Source: Clostridioides difficile CD160 (GTDB lineage Bacteria > Bacillota > Clostridia > Peptostreptococcales > Peptostreptococcaceae). From it: DNA of 42,019 nucleotides. This document shows, one piece after another, positions 1 to 8,194 of the stretch. Position 1 is the first letter of the stretch. Every line of letters begins with the position of its first letter. The DNA is taken from positions 1 through 42,019 of the forward strand of contig NZ_AVHW01000031.1 in NCBI RefSeq assembly GCF_000449425.2, read 5' to 3'. The notes beneath the pieces were generated by a model that did not search any database, had not been told where the DNA came from, and saw only the letters and a program-made list of their open reading frames with translations. A program made the translations under genes and the position numbers.

Positions 1-572
1 AATAATCAGATAGGTTTAGATTTAGGAATTAAAGAATTTTGTATCTCAAGTTGTGGACAATTTATAGAAAATCCTAAGTATCTTCAGAAGTCGTTAAATA
101 AACTTGCTAAATTACAAAGAGAACTATCGAGAAAAACAATTGGTAGTTTAAATAGAAATAAGCAAGTTAAAAGTTGCAAGACTTCAAGAACATATAGCTA
201 ATCAAAGGAAGGATTTTCTACAAAAACTATCTACAAATTAATACGAGAGAATGATATTTTTGCATAGAAGATTTACAAGTAAAGAATATGACTAGAAATC
301 GTAAATTATCTCTTTCTATTTCTGATGTGTCATGGTCAGAATTTGTTCGTCAATTAGAATAAAGGCTAATTGGTATGGTAGACAAATTGTAAAGGGTAGG
401 TAAATTCTTTGCAAGTTCACAAATATGCAATAAATGTGGATATAAAAACAAGGAAATGAAGAATTTAAGTATAAGAGAATGGATTTGTCCTTGTTGTAAT
501 GAAACTCACGATAGAGATATAAATGCAAGTATAAATATACTAAAAGAAGGATTAAGACTAATAACAGTTTAA
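1..572 (+). pseudogene. tnpB: Decayed TnpB (IS605-family RNA-guided nuclease), C-terminal part
   Basis: Conceptual translation across several frames gives the TnpB landmarks in order: RuvC-I motif GLDLGIKEF (about 13-39), the RuvC-II motif FCIEDL (about 262-279), a zinc ribbon CNKCGYK...CPCC (about 427-500) and RuvC-III motif DRDINAS (about 511-531), ending at TAA 570-572. The frame breaks near 160-175, again near 235-260, and there are in-frame stops near 359 and around 390. The protein therefore cannot be made as one chain. The element could still be mobilised in trans if its ends are intact. The N-terminal part is outside the window. Confidence 0.85.
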
Positions 573-713
573 AATAGATAACGTATGTAAGAACCGTAGG
601 AACTACGGGGATAGCCTGTGGAGAGTTTGTAAGACATATTTTAGTATGCAAAATTCTATGAAGCAGGAACCCTGTGACTTTAGTCATGGGAGGTTCAGAA
701 GAACAAACTCTTG
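573..713 (+). ncRNA. Probable omegaRNA scaffold and IStron 3' splice region
   Basis: The stretch between the tnpB stop and the element's right end contains a CCGTAG-GAA-CTACGG hairpin (about 593-608), a GC-richer segment and the right-end hairpin 670-690 followed by GGAGGTTCAG. TnpB guide RNAs come from exactly this position and carry the flanking host DNA as guide, here the methyltransferase sequence from about 714. In IStrons this segment also holds the intron 3' splice site, so guide RNA and splicing compete for one transcript. The role is inferred from position and family knowledge; I did not fold it. Confidence 0.55.
670..690 (+). repeat. IS605-type right-end hairpin
   Basis: Imperfect palindrome with arms CCC and TGAC pairing GTCA and GGG around the loop TTTA, with a small bulge. 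It shares the 12-base core TGACTTTAGTCA with the left-end hairpin at 41590-41611. In IS200/IS605 elements such end hairpins are bound by the TnpA transposase as single-stranded DNA. Confidence 0.75.
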
Positions 714-1880
714 GATTTAAATTTGTTCGATTTACATCAAATACCATGGGCAGAAGAGGGTTTTTATTATGATGATAAAATCAATAGACCTGGTAGAAAT
801 CCACTGCATGAGGCTGGAGCATACTATTTGCAAGAGCCTTCTGCCATGAGTGTGATACCAAAAGCAGATATTAAAGAGGGGGATAAAGTACTCGATATGT
901 GTGCTGCTCCTGGTGGGAAATCTACATATATACTGTCTGAATTAAATGATACAGGTCTATTGGTTTCCAATGAGATTAATGCGAGTAGAATTAAGGCTTT
1001 AGGTGAAAACCTAGAGCGATTTGGAGCGAGAAATTGTATTATAACAAATACTGATTCTAAAAGCTTAAGGAAGGCATTTAATGGGTATTTTGATAAGGTG
1101 ATTATAGATGCACCTTGTTCTGGTCAGGGCATGTTTAGAAAGGATGAGGTTGCCATATCAGATTGGAGTTATGCAAAGGTATTAGAATGTCAATCCATTC
1201 AAAAAGAAATTATAAGAGATGGATATAAAATGTTAAAAAAGGATGGCATTTTAATTTATTCAACATGTACTTTTTCAAGAGAAGAAAATGAACATGTTAT
1301 AAATGAGTTTATTAGTGAATATCAACATGCAGAACTTATTGAAATGGAAAGGTTATGGCCTCATAAAATAAAGGGAGAAGGTCATTTTGTTGCCAAAATA
1401 AAAAAATTAGAAGACGAAGAGTGTAATGTCAAGGAATTAAAAATAAAAAATTTAGATAAAGAAATAAAGGATTATAGGGAGTTTGAAAAGAAATTTTTAA
1501 AGGTTGATTTTTATAGTAATAAAAAAAATAAATTTTATTTAAGAGGAGAAAACTTGTACCTACTTCCAGAAGTATATCCAGATACGAAGAAACTGAAAGT
1601 ATTGAGATACGGTTTGCATTTAGGGGTTTTAAAGAAGAATAGATTTGAGCCTTCTCATGCGCTATCTCATTATTTAAAGGTTGAAGATGTAAAAAATGTC
1701 GAAAACTTTAGTGTACAGAGTGAGTCACTTCTTAAATACTTAAAAGGGGATGTTGTAAATTCTAATGAAAGTAGAGGCTGGGTTTTGGTATCGGTTGAAG
1801 GTGTACCTTTAGGCTGGGGAAAAGAGTCTGCTGGTGTAATTAAGAATCATTATCCTAAAGGTCTTAGAAAATTATTTTAA
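714..1880 (+). CDS. 16S rRNA m5C methyltransferase (RsmB/RsmF type), second exon of an IStron-split gene
   Basis: SAM-dependent Sun/NOL1/NOP2-family cytosine-5 methyltransferase acting on rRNA. Visible motifs are the SAM-binding VLDMCAAPGGK, the catalytic DAPCSGQGMF and YSTCTFSREENE motifs with the two expected cysteines, and an RsmF-type C-terminal domain ending NHYPKGLRKLF. The frame is open from TTG 711, but no ribosome site precedes it and about 60-70 usual N-terminal residues are missing. The protein would join the upstream exon in phase 0 if the IStron is spliced at G713. The resulting context FDDLNLFDLHQIPW fits the family's usual F-x5-F-x4-IPW spacing as I remember it. Without splicing the gene is broken. 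Confidence 0.85.
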   Translation, partial: DLNLFDLHQIPWAEEGFYYDDKINRPGRNPLHEAGAYYLQEPSAMSVIPKADIKEGDKVLDMCAAPGGKSTYILSELNDTGLLVSNEINASRIKALGENLERFGARNCIITNTDSKSLRKAFNGYFDKVIIDAPCSGQGMFRKDEVAISDWSYAKVLECQSIQKEIIRDGYKMLKKDGILIYSTCTFSREENEHVINEFISEYQHAELIEMERLWPHKIKGEGHFVAKIKKLEDEECNVKELKIKNLDKEIKDYREFEKKFLKVDFYSNKKNKFYLRGENLYLLPEVYPDTKKLKVLRYGLHLGVLKKNRFEPSHALSHYLKVEDVKNVENFSVQSESLLKYLKGDVVNSNESRGWVLVSVEGVPLGWGKESAGVIKNHYPKGLRKLF

Positions 1881-1979
1881 ACTAGTAGAAAAAAGAAGTA
1901 TAATATTTATATTGTAAGTTTATGGTAGATTATTTTGCTGTAGATTGACTTAATATTTAATACAGAGGAGACGATTTTA

Positions 1980-2516
1980 GTGGGTGAAGCAGTTAAAAAA
2001 GAAGTTGTAGAATGGATAAAAGTGATTGTCATAGCTCTTGTTTTGGCATTTGCTATAACTCGTTTTATAGTGCCAACAATAGTTAAGGGAGAATCAATGT
2101 ATCCTACACTGGTTGAACGTGATTACCTAATAGTTAATAGAATCGCGTACAAGGTAGGAGAGCCAAAATACAAAGATATAATAGTATTCAAAACCGACTT
2201 AACAGAAGAAAATGGAAAGAAAAAAGATTTAGTAAAAAGAGTCATTGGGGTTCCTGGTGACCATGTGAAAATAGAAGACTCCAAGGTATATGTAAATGAT
2301 AAATTGTTAAATGAGACTTCCTATATACATAATAATCGTACTGATGGAGATATTGATATAGTAGTTCCAGAAGGAAAATTATTTGCGATGGGAGATAATA
2401 GAGAAAAAAGTTTAGATAGTAGATACGATGAGGTTGGATTGGTCGACGAGCATACCGTTTTAGGAAAGGTTCTAGTCAGATTGTATCCATTTTCTAAGAT
2501 AGGAACTATTGACTAA
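1980..2516 (+). CDS. lepB: Type I signal peptidase, copy 1
   Basis: Membrane-anchored serine protease that removes signal peptides from exported proteins. One N-terminal transmembrane helix lies at about residues 13-31. The catalytic serine is Ser39 in GESMYPTL and the general-base lysine is Lys86 in KRVIG. The GDNR box lies near residue 138. At 178 residues it has the usual length of short Gram-positive SipS-type enzymes. The start is GTG 1980 with GAGGAG about 10 bases upstream. A paralogue of identical length follows 164 bases downstream, a tandem duplication. Which substrates each copy prefers cannot be read from sequence. Confidence 0.93.
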   Translation: MGEAVKKEVVEWIKVIVIALVLAFAITRFIVPTIVKGESMYPTLVERDYLIVNRIAYKVGEPKYKDIIVFKTDLTEENGKKKDLVKRVIGVPGDHVKIEDSKVYVNDKLLNETSYIHNNRTDGDIDIVVPEGKLFAMGDNREKSLDSRYDEVGLVDEHTVLGKVLVRLYPFSKIGTID

Positions 2517-2680
2517 ACATATAAAATTTGGAGCAATCGCTGATTAACTGAAATCACCAGACCATGCACAATAGTTGTCTGTATAAAAAGACAACACCTT
2601 ATTTAGTAGACTTATCTAAAAGATAATGTTAAAAAAGCATTATCAAAAAAGATAATATAACTATAAAGGAGAATTTGTGA

Positions 2681-3217
2681 ATGAATGAAACTATTAAAGA
2701 AGAGATTGTAGAGTGGATAAAAATAATTATTACTGCACTTTTTTTTGCATTTATTATAACTCGTTTTATAAAACCAACACTAGTAAATGGAGAATCAATG
2801 TACCCGACGCTTAAATCACATGACTATTTGGTAGCAAATAGGATGACATATAAATTGTCAGAGCCAAAATGTGGAGACATAATGATATTTAAGACTGACT
2901 TATTACAAGACAATGGAAGAAAAAAAGAGCTTGTAAAAAGGGTTATAGGTGTACCTGGTGACCATCTAAAGATTAGGGATTCGAAGGTTTATATAAATGG
3001 CAAGTTATTAAATGAAGTTTCATATATACATGATAATTATACTGAAGGCGATATTGATATGGTGATTCCTAAGGGGAAAGTATTTGCGATGGGAGATAAT
3101 AGAGAAATAAGTTTGGATAGTAGATATAAAGAAGTAGGATTAGTAGATGAACAAAATATTAAAGGAAAAGTTATTTTAAGGGTATTTCCTTTTACAGATA
3201 TAGGTATTTTTGAGTAG
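2681..3217 (+). CDS. lepB: Type I signal peptidase, copy 2
   Basis: Tandem paralogue of the preceding gene, also 178 residues, with an N-terminal membrane helix (about 13-30), Ser39 in GESMYPTL, Lys86 in KRVIG and GDNREISLDSRY near the C-terminus. It starts at ATG 2681 after AAGGAG. All catalytic elements are kept, so both copies should be active. The copies diverge mostly in the soluble loops, which could give them different substrates or expression. The stop abuts the ribosome site of the next gene, so the two are probably co-transcribed. Confidence 0.92.
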   Translation: MNETIKEEIVEWIKIIITALFFAFIITRFIKPTLVNGESMYPTLKSHDYLVANRMTYKLSEPKCGDIMIFKTDLLQDNGRKKELVKRVIGVPGDHLKIRDSKVYINGKLLNEVSYIHDNYTEGDIDMVIPKGKVFAMGDNREISLDSRYKEVGLVDEQNIKGKVILRVFPFTDIGIFE

Positions 3218-3226
3218 GTGATTTGT

Positions 3227-3982
3227 ATGGCAGTTGGTGTAGCATCCTTATTGTTTAATCTTGAGGAGGCTTTAAATATTTGTGAAAACATGAAGCAAAT
3301 AACTCATTTAGAGATTGGAATTGACAATATATCTGAATGTAGTGAGTTACGTAAATATAAAGATAGAATTTCTAAGCTAGGATTATCTGTAGGGATACAC
3401 TTACCTATGGAGTTAAATACTTGCGAAAATATAGAGTATATACGAAATTCATGGATAAATTTTATTGAGAAAATAGAATTTGAACTTAAAGGGTTTGATA
3501 TAAGGTATTTTAATCTTCACTTGGGATATGTTATGACAAATAGAGTTAAAAAAAATAGGAACAAGTATTTAGACAATAGCGTAGACTTTTTAGACAAGAT
3601 AAATACAAACTCGTATATATCTATAGAGAATACTTATTCAAAAAATGGGGATTTTTCAAATATTGGAAATATATCTTATGATTTTGAATATATATTTAAT
3701 AGAATTAAAAATTCTAAGATTTGTTTTTGTTACGATACTGGACACTGTTTAATTGATGAGGATGATTATATAAAGAACTTGAAGGATAAAATAAAAGTGA
3801 TACACTTAAGTGATAATGATGGTATCAATGATACACATGTAGGTATAGGAAAAGGAATTTTATCTGAAGAGGGGATTAAAGAGGTCTTAAAATTAGATGC
3901 AGAATATTTAGTACTAGAAATAAATTACGAAGATATTGAAGATACTATAAGTAAATTGAATCGTATTGTAGGAGAGGGTTAA
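3227..3982 (+). CDS. Sugar-phosphate isomerase/epimerase-like TIM-barrel protein
   Basis: Xylose-isomerase-like (AP endonuclease 2 superfamily) TIM barrel of about 251 residues. Visible metal-ligand-type motifs are FNLHLGY, ISIENTYS, CYDTGHCL, IHLSDND and HVGIGKG, in the order typical of the superfamily. The substrate is unknown. The frame extends to GTG 3218, but ATG 3227 is the better start because TAGGTGA, overlapping the signal peptidase stop, lies at proper distance before it. It is likely translated from the same message as the signal peptidase. The same fold recurs in endonuclease IV at 8415, but this gene lacks that enzyme's signature motifs. Confidence 0.75.
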   Translation: MAVGVASLLFNLEEALNICENMKQITHLEIGIDNISECSELRKYKDRISKLGLSVGIHLPMELNTCENIEYIRNSWINFIEKIEFELKGFDIRYFNLHLGYVMTNRVKKNRNKYLDNSVDFLDKINTNSYISIENTYSKNGDFSNIGNISYDFEYIFNRIKNSKICFCYDTGHCLIDEDDYIKNLKDKIKVIHLSDNDGINDTHVGIGKGILSEEGIKEVLKLDAEYLVLEINYEDIEDTISKLNRIVGEG

Positions 3983-4055
3983 ACACCTCTCTTTAACTTG
4001 TTAATATGCCTCGTTGATTAAAATTTGTATTCATCAAAAGGAAGGAGATGTTGAA

Positions 4056-5723
4056 GTGAAAAAAATAAACTTAAAAATAGACGGAAAAAATAAAGAATAT
4101 TCATTAGAAGAAAACTCTTTAGGAATTAGGCTAGGGGATATAGCAAAAGAATTTTGTGATGAGCATAAGGGTTATATAACACTTGCTGTTGTAGATAATA
4201 AATTAAAAGAGCTAAATTGCAGAGTAAAGAATGATTGTGAGATAAATTTTTTAGATACTACTAATGAAGACGGGGAAAGAGTTTACTTTAGAGTCATGTC
4301 ATTTGTATTTGTAATGGCTTGTAGAGAAATATTTTGGGATAGCAGAGTTACAATAGAACATTCATTATCTGATGGGCTATATTGTGAAGTTCATATAGAG
4401 AGAAAACTTAAACAAGTGGATGTTGAAAATATAAAAAACAAGATGGAAGAGATAGTAAACAACGATTATGTTATAGAAAAAATTGAAGTTACGAGAGATG
4501 AAGCTATTTCTATCTTTGAAAACAATGAAATGTATGAAAAAGCAGAGCTTTTAAAATATAAAGAGTATGACAGTGCTAAAGTATATAAGTGTAGAAACTA
4601 TATAGACCATTTTTATGGGTATATGCTACCATCAACTGGTTATATAAAATCATTTGATATTAAACTTTACAATGGGGGAGTTATAATTCTAGGTCCTAGT
4701 GAAGAAGATAAGACTGAACCTATGAAATTTATACCTCAACCCAAGTTATCAAGTGTGTATTATGAAGCAGAAGAATGGTCGAGACTTATGGGAATTGACA
4801 AGGTAGTGTCGCTTAATAAGATAATAGAAAACAATGAATATGGAGACATAATAAGAACATTTGAAGCGTTACATGAAAAAAAATTATCTCAAATAGCAGA
4901 CATGATAAAAGATAATAATAAGAGAGTAATCTTAATAGCAGCTCCATCTTCATCTGGAAAAACAAGTTTTGCTCATAGATTATCTATACACCTTAGAGTG
5001 AATAATTTAAATCCTATTTCGATTTCTTTAGATGACTATTTTATAGACAGAAAACATACTCCTTTAGACGAATATGGAAATTATGATTTTGAATCAATTT
5101 ATGCTATAGATTTAGAGAAATTTAACTTAGACTTAAAGAGACTTTTAGCAGGTGAAGAAATTGATGCTATAAGATTCAACTTCAAAGAAGGAAAGAGAGA
5201 ATATACTGGTAAAAAAATAAAGATAGACTCTAATCAACCGATTATATTAGAAGGTATACACGGGCTAAATCCTATTTTAACATCATCTATACCAGAAGAA
5301 GATAAATTTAAGATATACATAAGTGCCCTTACTCAAATAAATTTGGATGACCATAATAGAATTCCTACTGCTGATTTGAGAATGATAAGAAGAATTGTTA
5401 GAGATTATAATTTTAGAGGTTATAGTGCTGATAATACTATTTTACAATGGGCATCAGTTAGAAGAGGAGAAAAGAAGAATATATTCCCATATCAAGATGA
5501 AGCAGATGCTATATTTAATTCTGCTTGTGTATATGAGTTAGCAGTTTTGAAGCGATTTGCTAAGCCTTTGTTGGAGGAAATAAAAGAAGATAATCCTGCG
5601 CACATTGAAGCAACTAGACTACTAAAGTTTTTACAATATTTTGTAGAGCTAGACGATACTTCTGATATACCAGGAACTTCAATTCTTAGGGAATTTATTG
5701 GAGGAAGTAAAATAGTGGATTAA
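4056..5723 (+). CDS. Uridine kinase-like nucleoside kinase with ThrRS-like N-terminal region
   Basis: About 555 residues. The N-terminal half resembles the TGS and second additional domain of threonyl-tRNA synthetase. The C-terminal half is a uridine kinase/phosphoribulokinase-type P-loop kinase with the ATP site APSSSGKTS at about residues 296-304, a DDYF motif and an ILEGIHGLNP segment. It should phosphorylate a nucleoside or similar substrate with ATP; the natural substrate is not evident. The open frame reaches TTG 4014, but GTG 4056 is preceded by GAAGGAG at good distance and is preferred. The strong hairpin at 5766-5800 ends the transcript. Confidence 0.8.
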   Translation: MKKINLKIDGKNKEYSLEENSLGIRLGDIAKEFCDEHKGYITLAVVDNKLKELNCRVKNDCEINFLDTTNEDGERVYFRVMSFVFVMACREIFWDSRVTIEHSLSDGLYCEVHIERKLKQVDVENIKNKMEEIVNNDYVIEKIEVTRDEAISIFENNEMYEKAELLKYKEYDSAKVYKCRNYIDHFYGYMLPSTGYIKSFDIKLYNGGVIILGPSEEDKTEPMKFIPQPKLSSVYYEAEEWSRLMGIDKVVSLNKIIENNEYGDIIRTFEALHEKKLSQIADMIKDNNKRVILIAAPSSSGKTSFAHRLSIHLRVNNLNPISISLDDYFIDRKHTPLDEYGNYDFESIYAIDLEKFNLDLKRLLAGEEIDAIRFNFKEGKREYTGKKIKIDSNQPIILEGIHGLNPILTSSIPEEDKFKIYISALTQINLDDHNRIPTADLRMIRRIVRDYNFRGYSADNTILQWASVRRGEKKNIFPYQDEADAIFNSACVYELAVLKRFAKPLLEEIKEDNPAHIEATRLLKFLQYFVELDDTSDIPGTSILREFIGGSKIVD

Positions 5724-5765
5724 TTTGGTCTATAGTATTTGTTTTTAGATTTGTTAGTAAATAAG

Positions 5766-5800
5766 AGAGGCTGTCTCAAAATAGAGATAAGCCTCTTTTT
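5766..5800 (+). terminator. Rho-independent terminator after the kinase gene
   Basis: AGAGGCT (5766-5772) pairs with AGCCTCT (5790-5796), with an inner TCTC/GAGA stem and a run of T at 5796-5800. It lies 43 bases after the kinase stop. It also forms the left end of the inverted-repeat pair described at 5769-5880. Confidence 0.85.
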
Positions 5801-5880
5801 CATTGTTGAAATAATAAAAATATATTTGATTTCATACAAAAAAGAGTGCCTCATGAACTAAATAATTCTTTTGAGACACC
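5769..5880. repeat. Terminal-inverted-repeat pair, possible MITE or IS remnant
   Basis: GGCTGTCTCAAAA at 5769-5781 is matched in inverted orientation by TTTTGAGACACC at 5869-5880, with a single base absent from the right arm. The 112-bp unit holds no open frame. GGCTGTCTCAAAA-type ends are familiar from small Firmicute insertion sequences, so this may be a non-autonomous remnant now serving as a terminator. No target duplication is obvious. Confidence 0.4.
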
Positions 5881-5936
5881 CCCTTTTATTTTGCTATAAT
5901 AGTTACAAATTTTAAAATATATATTAGAATCTATTT

Positions 5937-6016
5937 GAAGACATGAAGACATGAAGACATGAAGACATGAAGACATGAAGACATGAAGACATGAAGACAT
6001 GAAGACATGAAGACAT
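5937..6016 (+). repeat. Octanucleotide tandem repeat (10 perfect units)
   Basis: GAAGACAT is repeated ten times without a mismatch, then decays to AAAAACAT. It lies in the 476-base gap between the kinase and glutaminase genes, about 180 bases before the glutaminase start. The unit is not a multiple of three and no gene runs through it. Perfect copies suggest active slippage. The rest of the gap (5801-5936, 6017-6190) is AT-rich with no further feature I can support. Confidence 0.95.
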
Positions 6017-6199
6017 AAAAACATAAAAATTTGGAGTTTAAAAGGTTGAACTATTAAACTACTTAAACATCTAAATTGAGTGAAAAATGAATAAATTCTT
6101 GTAAAAAATAGTTTTAAAGTATAATTTTTTTTAACACTGTTTTATTATAGTATAAATCTGTGCTAAAATAGAATATATAACATAATATAAGAGGTGCCT

Positions 6200-7129
6200 A
6201 TGAATACGTTAGATGAGACATTATTAAAAGAAATTATAAGTTCTAATAAGAAGTATACTAATTATGGACAAGTCGCTAGTTACATACCAGAATTAAAAAA
6301 TGCTAGAAGAAATGATTTAGGAATTTGTATAATAGATAGCGAAAATAATCTTTACAGTGCTGGAAATTGTAGCACAAAGTTTACTATACAGAGTATTTCA
6401 AAACCAATTGTGCTTGCTATGGCACTTATGGACAATGACTGGGAAGACGTTTTTTCAAACGTTGGAATGGAGCCAAGTGGAGACCCATTTAATTCTATAA
6501 TGAAACTTGAAATTAATGACACAAAAAAACCCTGTAATCCAATGATAAATGCAGGAGCTATAGTAACCACTTCTCTTATAAATGGGAGCTGTTTGGAAGA
6601 AAAAGAAGAAAGAATGCTTAGTTTTTTTAGGAGATTGGCAAAAAATGATAATATAGGAATAAACTATGATGTCTATAAGTCTGAAAAAATGACTGGAGAT
6701 AGAAACAGAGCAATGGCTTACTTATTGAAAAGTGATGGATTTATCAGAGGTAATGTAGAGGATGTTTTAGACCTTTATTTTAAACAATGCTCAATTGAGA
6801 TAGATTCTGTGGATTTGGCGAGAATTGGCATAAATCTTGCTAACTATGGAGTAGACATAGAAAATGGTGAGCATTTGATGAGTGAAATGGTTTCTAGAAT
6901 TGTCAAAACATTTATGATGACTTGTGGAATGTATGATGCTTCTGGGGAATTTGCTATTAAAGTTGGCATTCCTGCAAAATCTGGAGTTGGGGGTGGTATA
7001 ATGGCTTCTGTGCCAGGGCGTATGGGTATTGGTGTTTATGGACCTGCACTTGACAAAAAAGGTAACAGCGTCGCAGGAGTTAAAGTTTTAGAGGAGTTGT
7101 CAAATAAATTAAAATTAAATATTTTTTAA
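6200..7129 (+). CDS. glsA: Glutaminase
   Basis: Hydrolyses glutamine to glutamate and ammonia; a serine-dependent beta-lactamase-fold enzyme. Motifs include the catalytic SxxK at Ser65-Lys68 (QSISKPI), NPMINAGAI, MTGDRNRAMAYL and the C-terminal PAKSGVGGGIMA. The length of 309 residues is typical. ATG 6200 is preferred over GTG 6194 because the GTG lies within the ribosome site AGAGGTG, although the 3-base gap after that site is short. It is a single gene with a long upstream region that includes the octamer array. Confidence 0.92.
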   Translation: MNTLDETLLKEIISSNKKYTNYGQVASYIPELKNARRNDLGICIIDSENNLYSAGNCSTKFTIQSISKPIVLAMALMDNDWEDVFSNVGMEPSGDPFNSIMKLEINDTKKPCNPMINAGAIVTTSLINGSCLEEKEERMLSFFRRLAKNDNIGINYDVYKSEKMTGDRNRAMAYLLKSDGFIRGNVEDVLDLYFKQCSIEIDSVDLARIGINLANYGVDIENGEHLMSEMVSRIVKTFMMTCGMYDASGEFAIKVGIPAKSGVGGGIMASVPGRMGIGVYGPALDKKGNSVAGVKVLEELSNKLKLNIF

Positions 7130-7149
7130 AATTTTAAGAAAGGATTTTT

Positions 7150-7179
7150 TTGACAACAACATATAATTTAATATATAAT
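7150..7179 (+). promoter_or_regulatory. Promoter of the ArsR-type gene, with palindrome
   Basis: TTGACA at 7150-7155 and TATAAT at 7174-7179 are 18 bases apart. ATTTAAT and ATTAAAT flank a 5-base centre over the -10 region, a palindrome suited to autoregulation by the winged-helix protein it drives. Confidence 0.65.
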
Positions 7180-7226
7180 TAAATTGTAAAGAAATATGAA
7201 TTAAATAAATTTTTTAGGAGGGGTCA

Positions 7227-7790
7227 ATGAAAGAGGTATTGGTATTACGAGATTTGGAGTGCATAAAGGCTATTGCGCATCCACGTAGAATAGATATTCT
7301 AAAAGCGTTTGACAAATCGCCATTGTCAGCAAAACAATTATCTCAATTATTGGAAGAACCTCATGCAAAAATAAACTACCATATAAAAATGTTATACAAA
7401 GTTGGTATTTTAGAATTAGTTGAGGAAAAAATAAAGTCGGGGATTGTGGAAAAATACTATTATCCAAGCGCAAAAAATGTGGTTATAGGGAATAGGATAC
7501 TTAATTTTTCTTTAGACAATGGGGAAGAAAAAGAAGAATTGTACATATCAAAATTTGAAAACATGAGTGAAGTTTTTTATAAGGCAGCAGAAGAAGATGT
7601 TTTAGAAAATGAAAATATAGTTGATTATCATGATATTTCTCTTACTCACGATGAATTAGTTGAACTTAATGATGCTATGAAGTCAAAGATAGATGAAATT
7701 TTAAATAAAAGACAACACAACGTTGAAGGTTCTAAGTATGATATAGCTATGGTTGTAATTCCTACACTTGAGGAAGAATGTCCTAGTTAG
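7227..7790 (+). CDS. ArsR-family winged-helix transcriptional regulator
   Basis: 187 residues. The N-terminal 90 form an ArsR/HTH_5-type winged helix: LECIKAIAHPRRIDILKAF, then recognition-helix region KQLSQLLEEPHAKINYHIKML and wing KSGIVEKYYYPSAK. The C-terminal half is acidic and of unknown function, with no cysteine cluster typical of metal sensors. It starts at ATG 7227 after AGGAGGGG and has its own promoter and palindrome. Its regulatory target is unknown. The 22-bp repeat array just downstream resembles its promoter palindrome in sequence. Confidence 0.8.
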   Translation: MKEVLVLRDLECIKAIAHPRRIDILKAFDKSPLSAKQLSQLLEEPHAKINYHIKMLYKVGILELVEEKIKSGIVEKYYYPSAKNVVIGNRILNFSLDNGEEKEELYISKFENMSEVFYKAAEEDVLENENIVDYHDISLTHDELVELNDAMKSKIDEILNKRQHNVEGSKYDIAMVVIPTLEEECPS

Positions 7791-7930
7791 AACCATTAAT
7801 TATGGATTAATTAAAAACATAAGGTTAGAGATTGAACATCAGAATTTACTTAATAATCAAAAAATATTTTTTGGTATGAGTAAAACAATGATTTTTAGTC
7901 TCTATTTTTTTGTTTGATTATATAATTGGA

Positions 7931-8194
7931 TAGTAAAAGAAATATAATTGACTTGTAAAGTATATATAATTAAGTTGTAGGAGATATATAATTGGATTGC
8001 AAAAGAAATACAATTAGACTGTAGGAGATATATAATTGAATTGCAAAAGAAATACAATTAGATTGTAGGAGATATATAGTTGAATTGTAAGAAAAATACA
8101 ATCAGATTGTAGGAGATATATAATTGAATTGTAAGAAAAATATAATTAGATTGCAAAAGAAATATAACTGGATTGTAAGGTATATAGATTATAA
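7931..8194 (+). repeat. Degenerate 22-bp tandem array (about 12 units)
   Basis: A 22-bp unit alternates between two variants, GTAGGAGATATATAATTGGA-type and GCAAAAGAAATACAATTAGA-type, giving a 44-bp higher-order period with GTAG at 7977, 8021, 8065 and 8109. There are no spacers, so it is not CRISPR. It fills the middle of the 624-base gap between the ArsR-type gene and nfo. The rest of the gap (7791-7930 and 8195-8400) is AT-rich, with a T-run after a weak hairpin near 7910 as the only other feature. Confidence 0.85.

Larger units (their letters stand above)
1..713 (+). mobile_element. IStron 3' portion (group I intron / IS605-type chimera), right end
   Basis: The window opens inside an IS605-type element that ends in the 5' part of an rRNA methyltransferase gene. 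Visible parts are a decayed tnpB (1-572), a structured 3' tail (about 573-669) and a right-end hairpin at 670-690 with core TGAC-TTTA-GTCA. The same hairpin core occurs at the start of the IStron at 41572, which also shows group I intron sequence, so I read this as the 3' half of the same element type. Group I introns normally end in G. G713 is the position that leaves the downstream exon in phase 0 after an exon ending in TTGAT. The exact boundary is inferred to lie within 711-716. The 5' half lies outside the window. Confidence 0.8.

Noticed and set aside
316..747. Minus-strand open frame of 143 codons over the IStron tail
   Set aside because: It lies antisense to the tnpB remnant and right end, has low-complexity hydrophobic composition and no ribosome site.
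7931..8194. CRISPR array
   Set aside because: Units are contiguous with no unique spacers, the unit itself drifts, and no cas gene is near.
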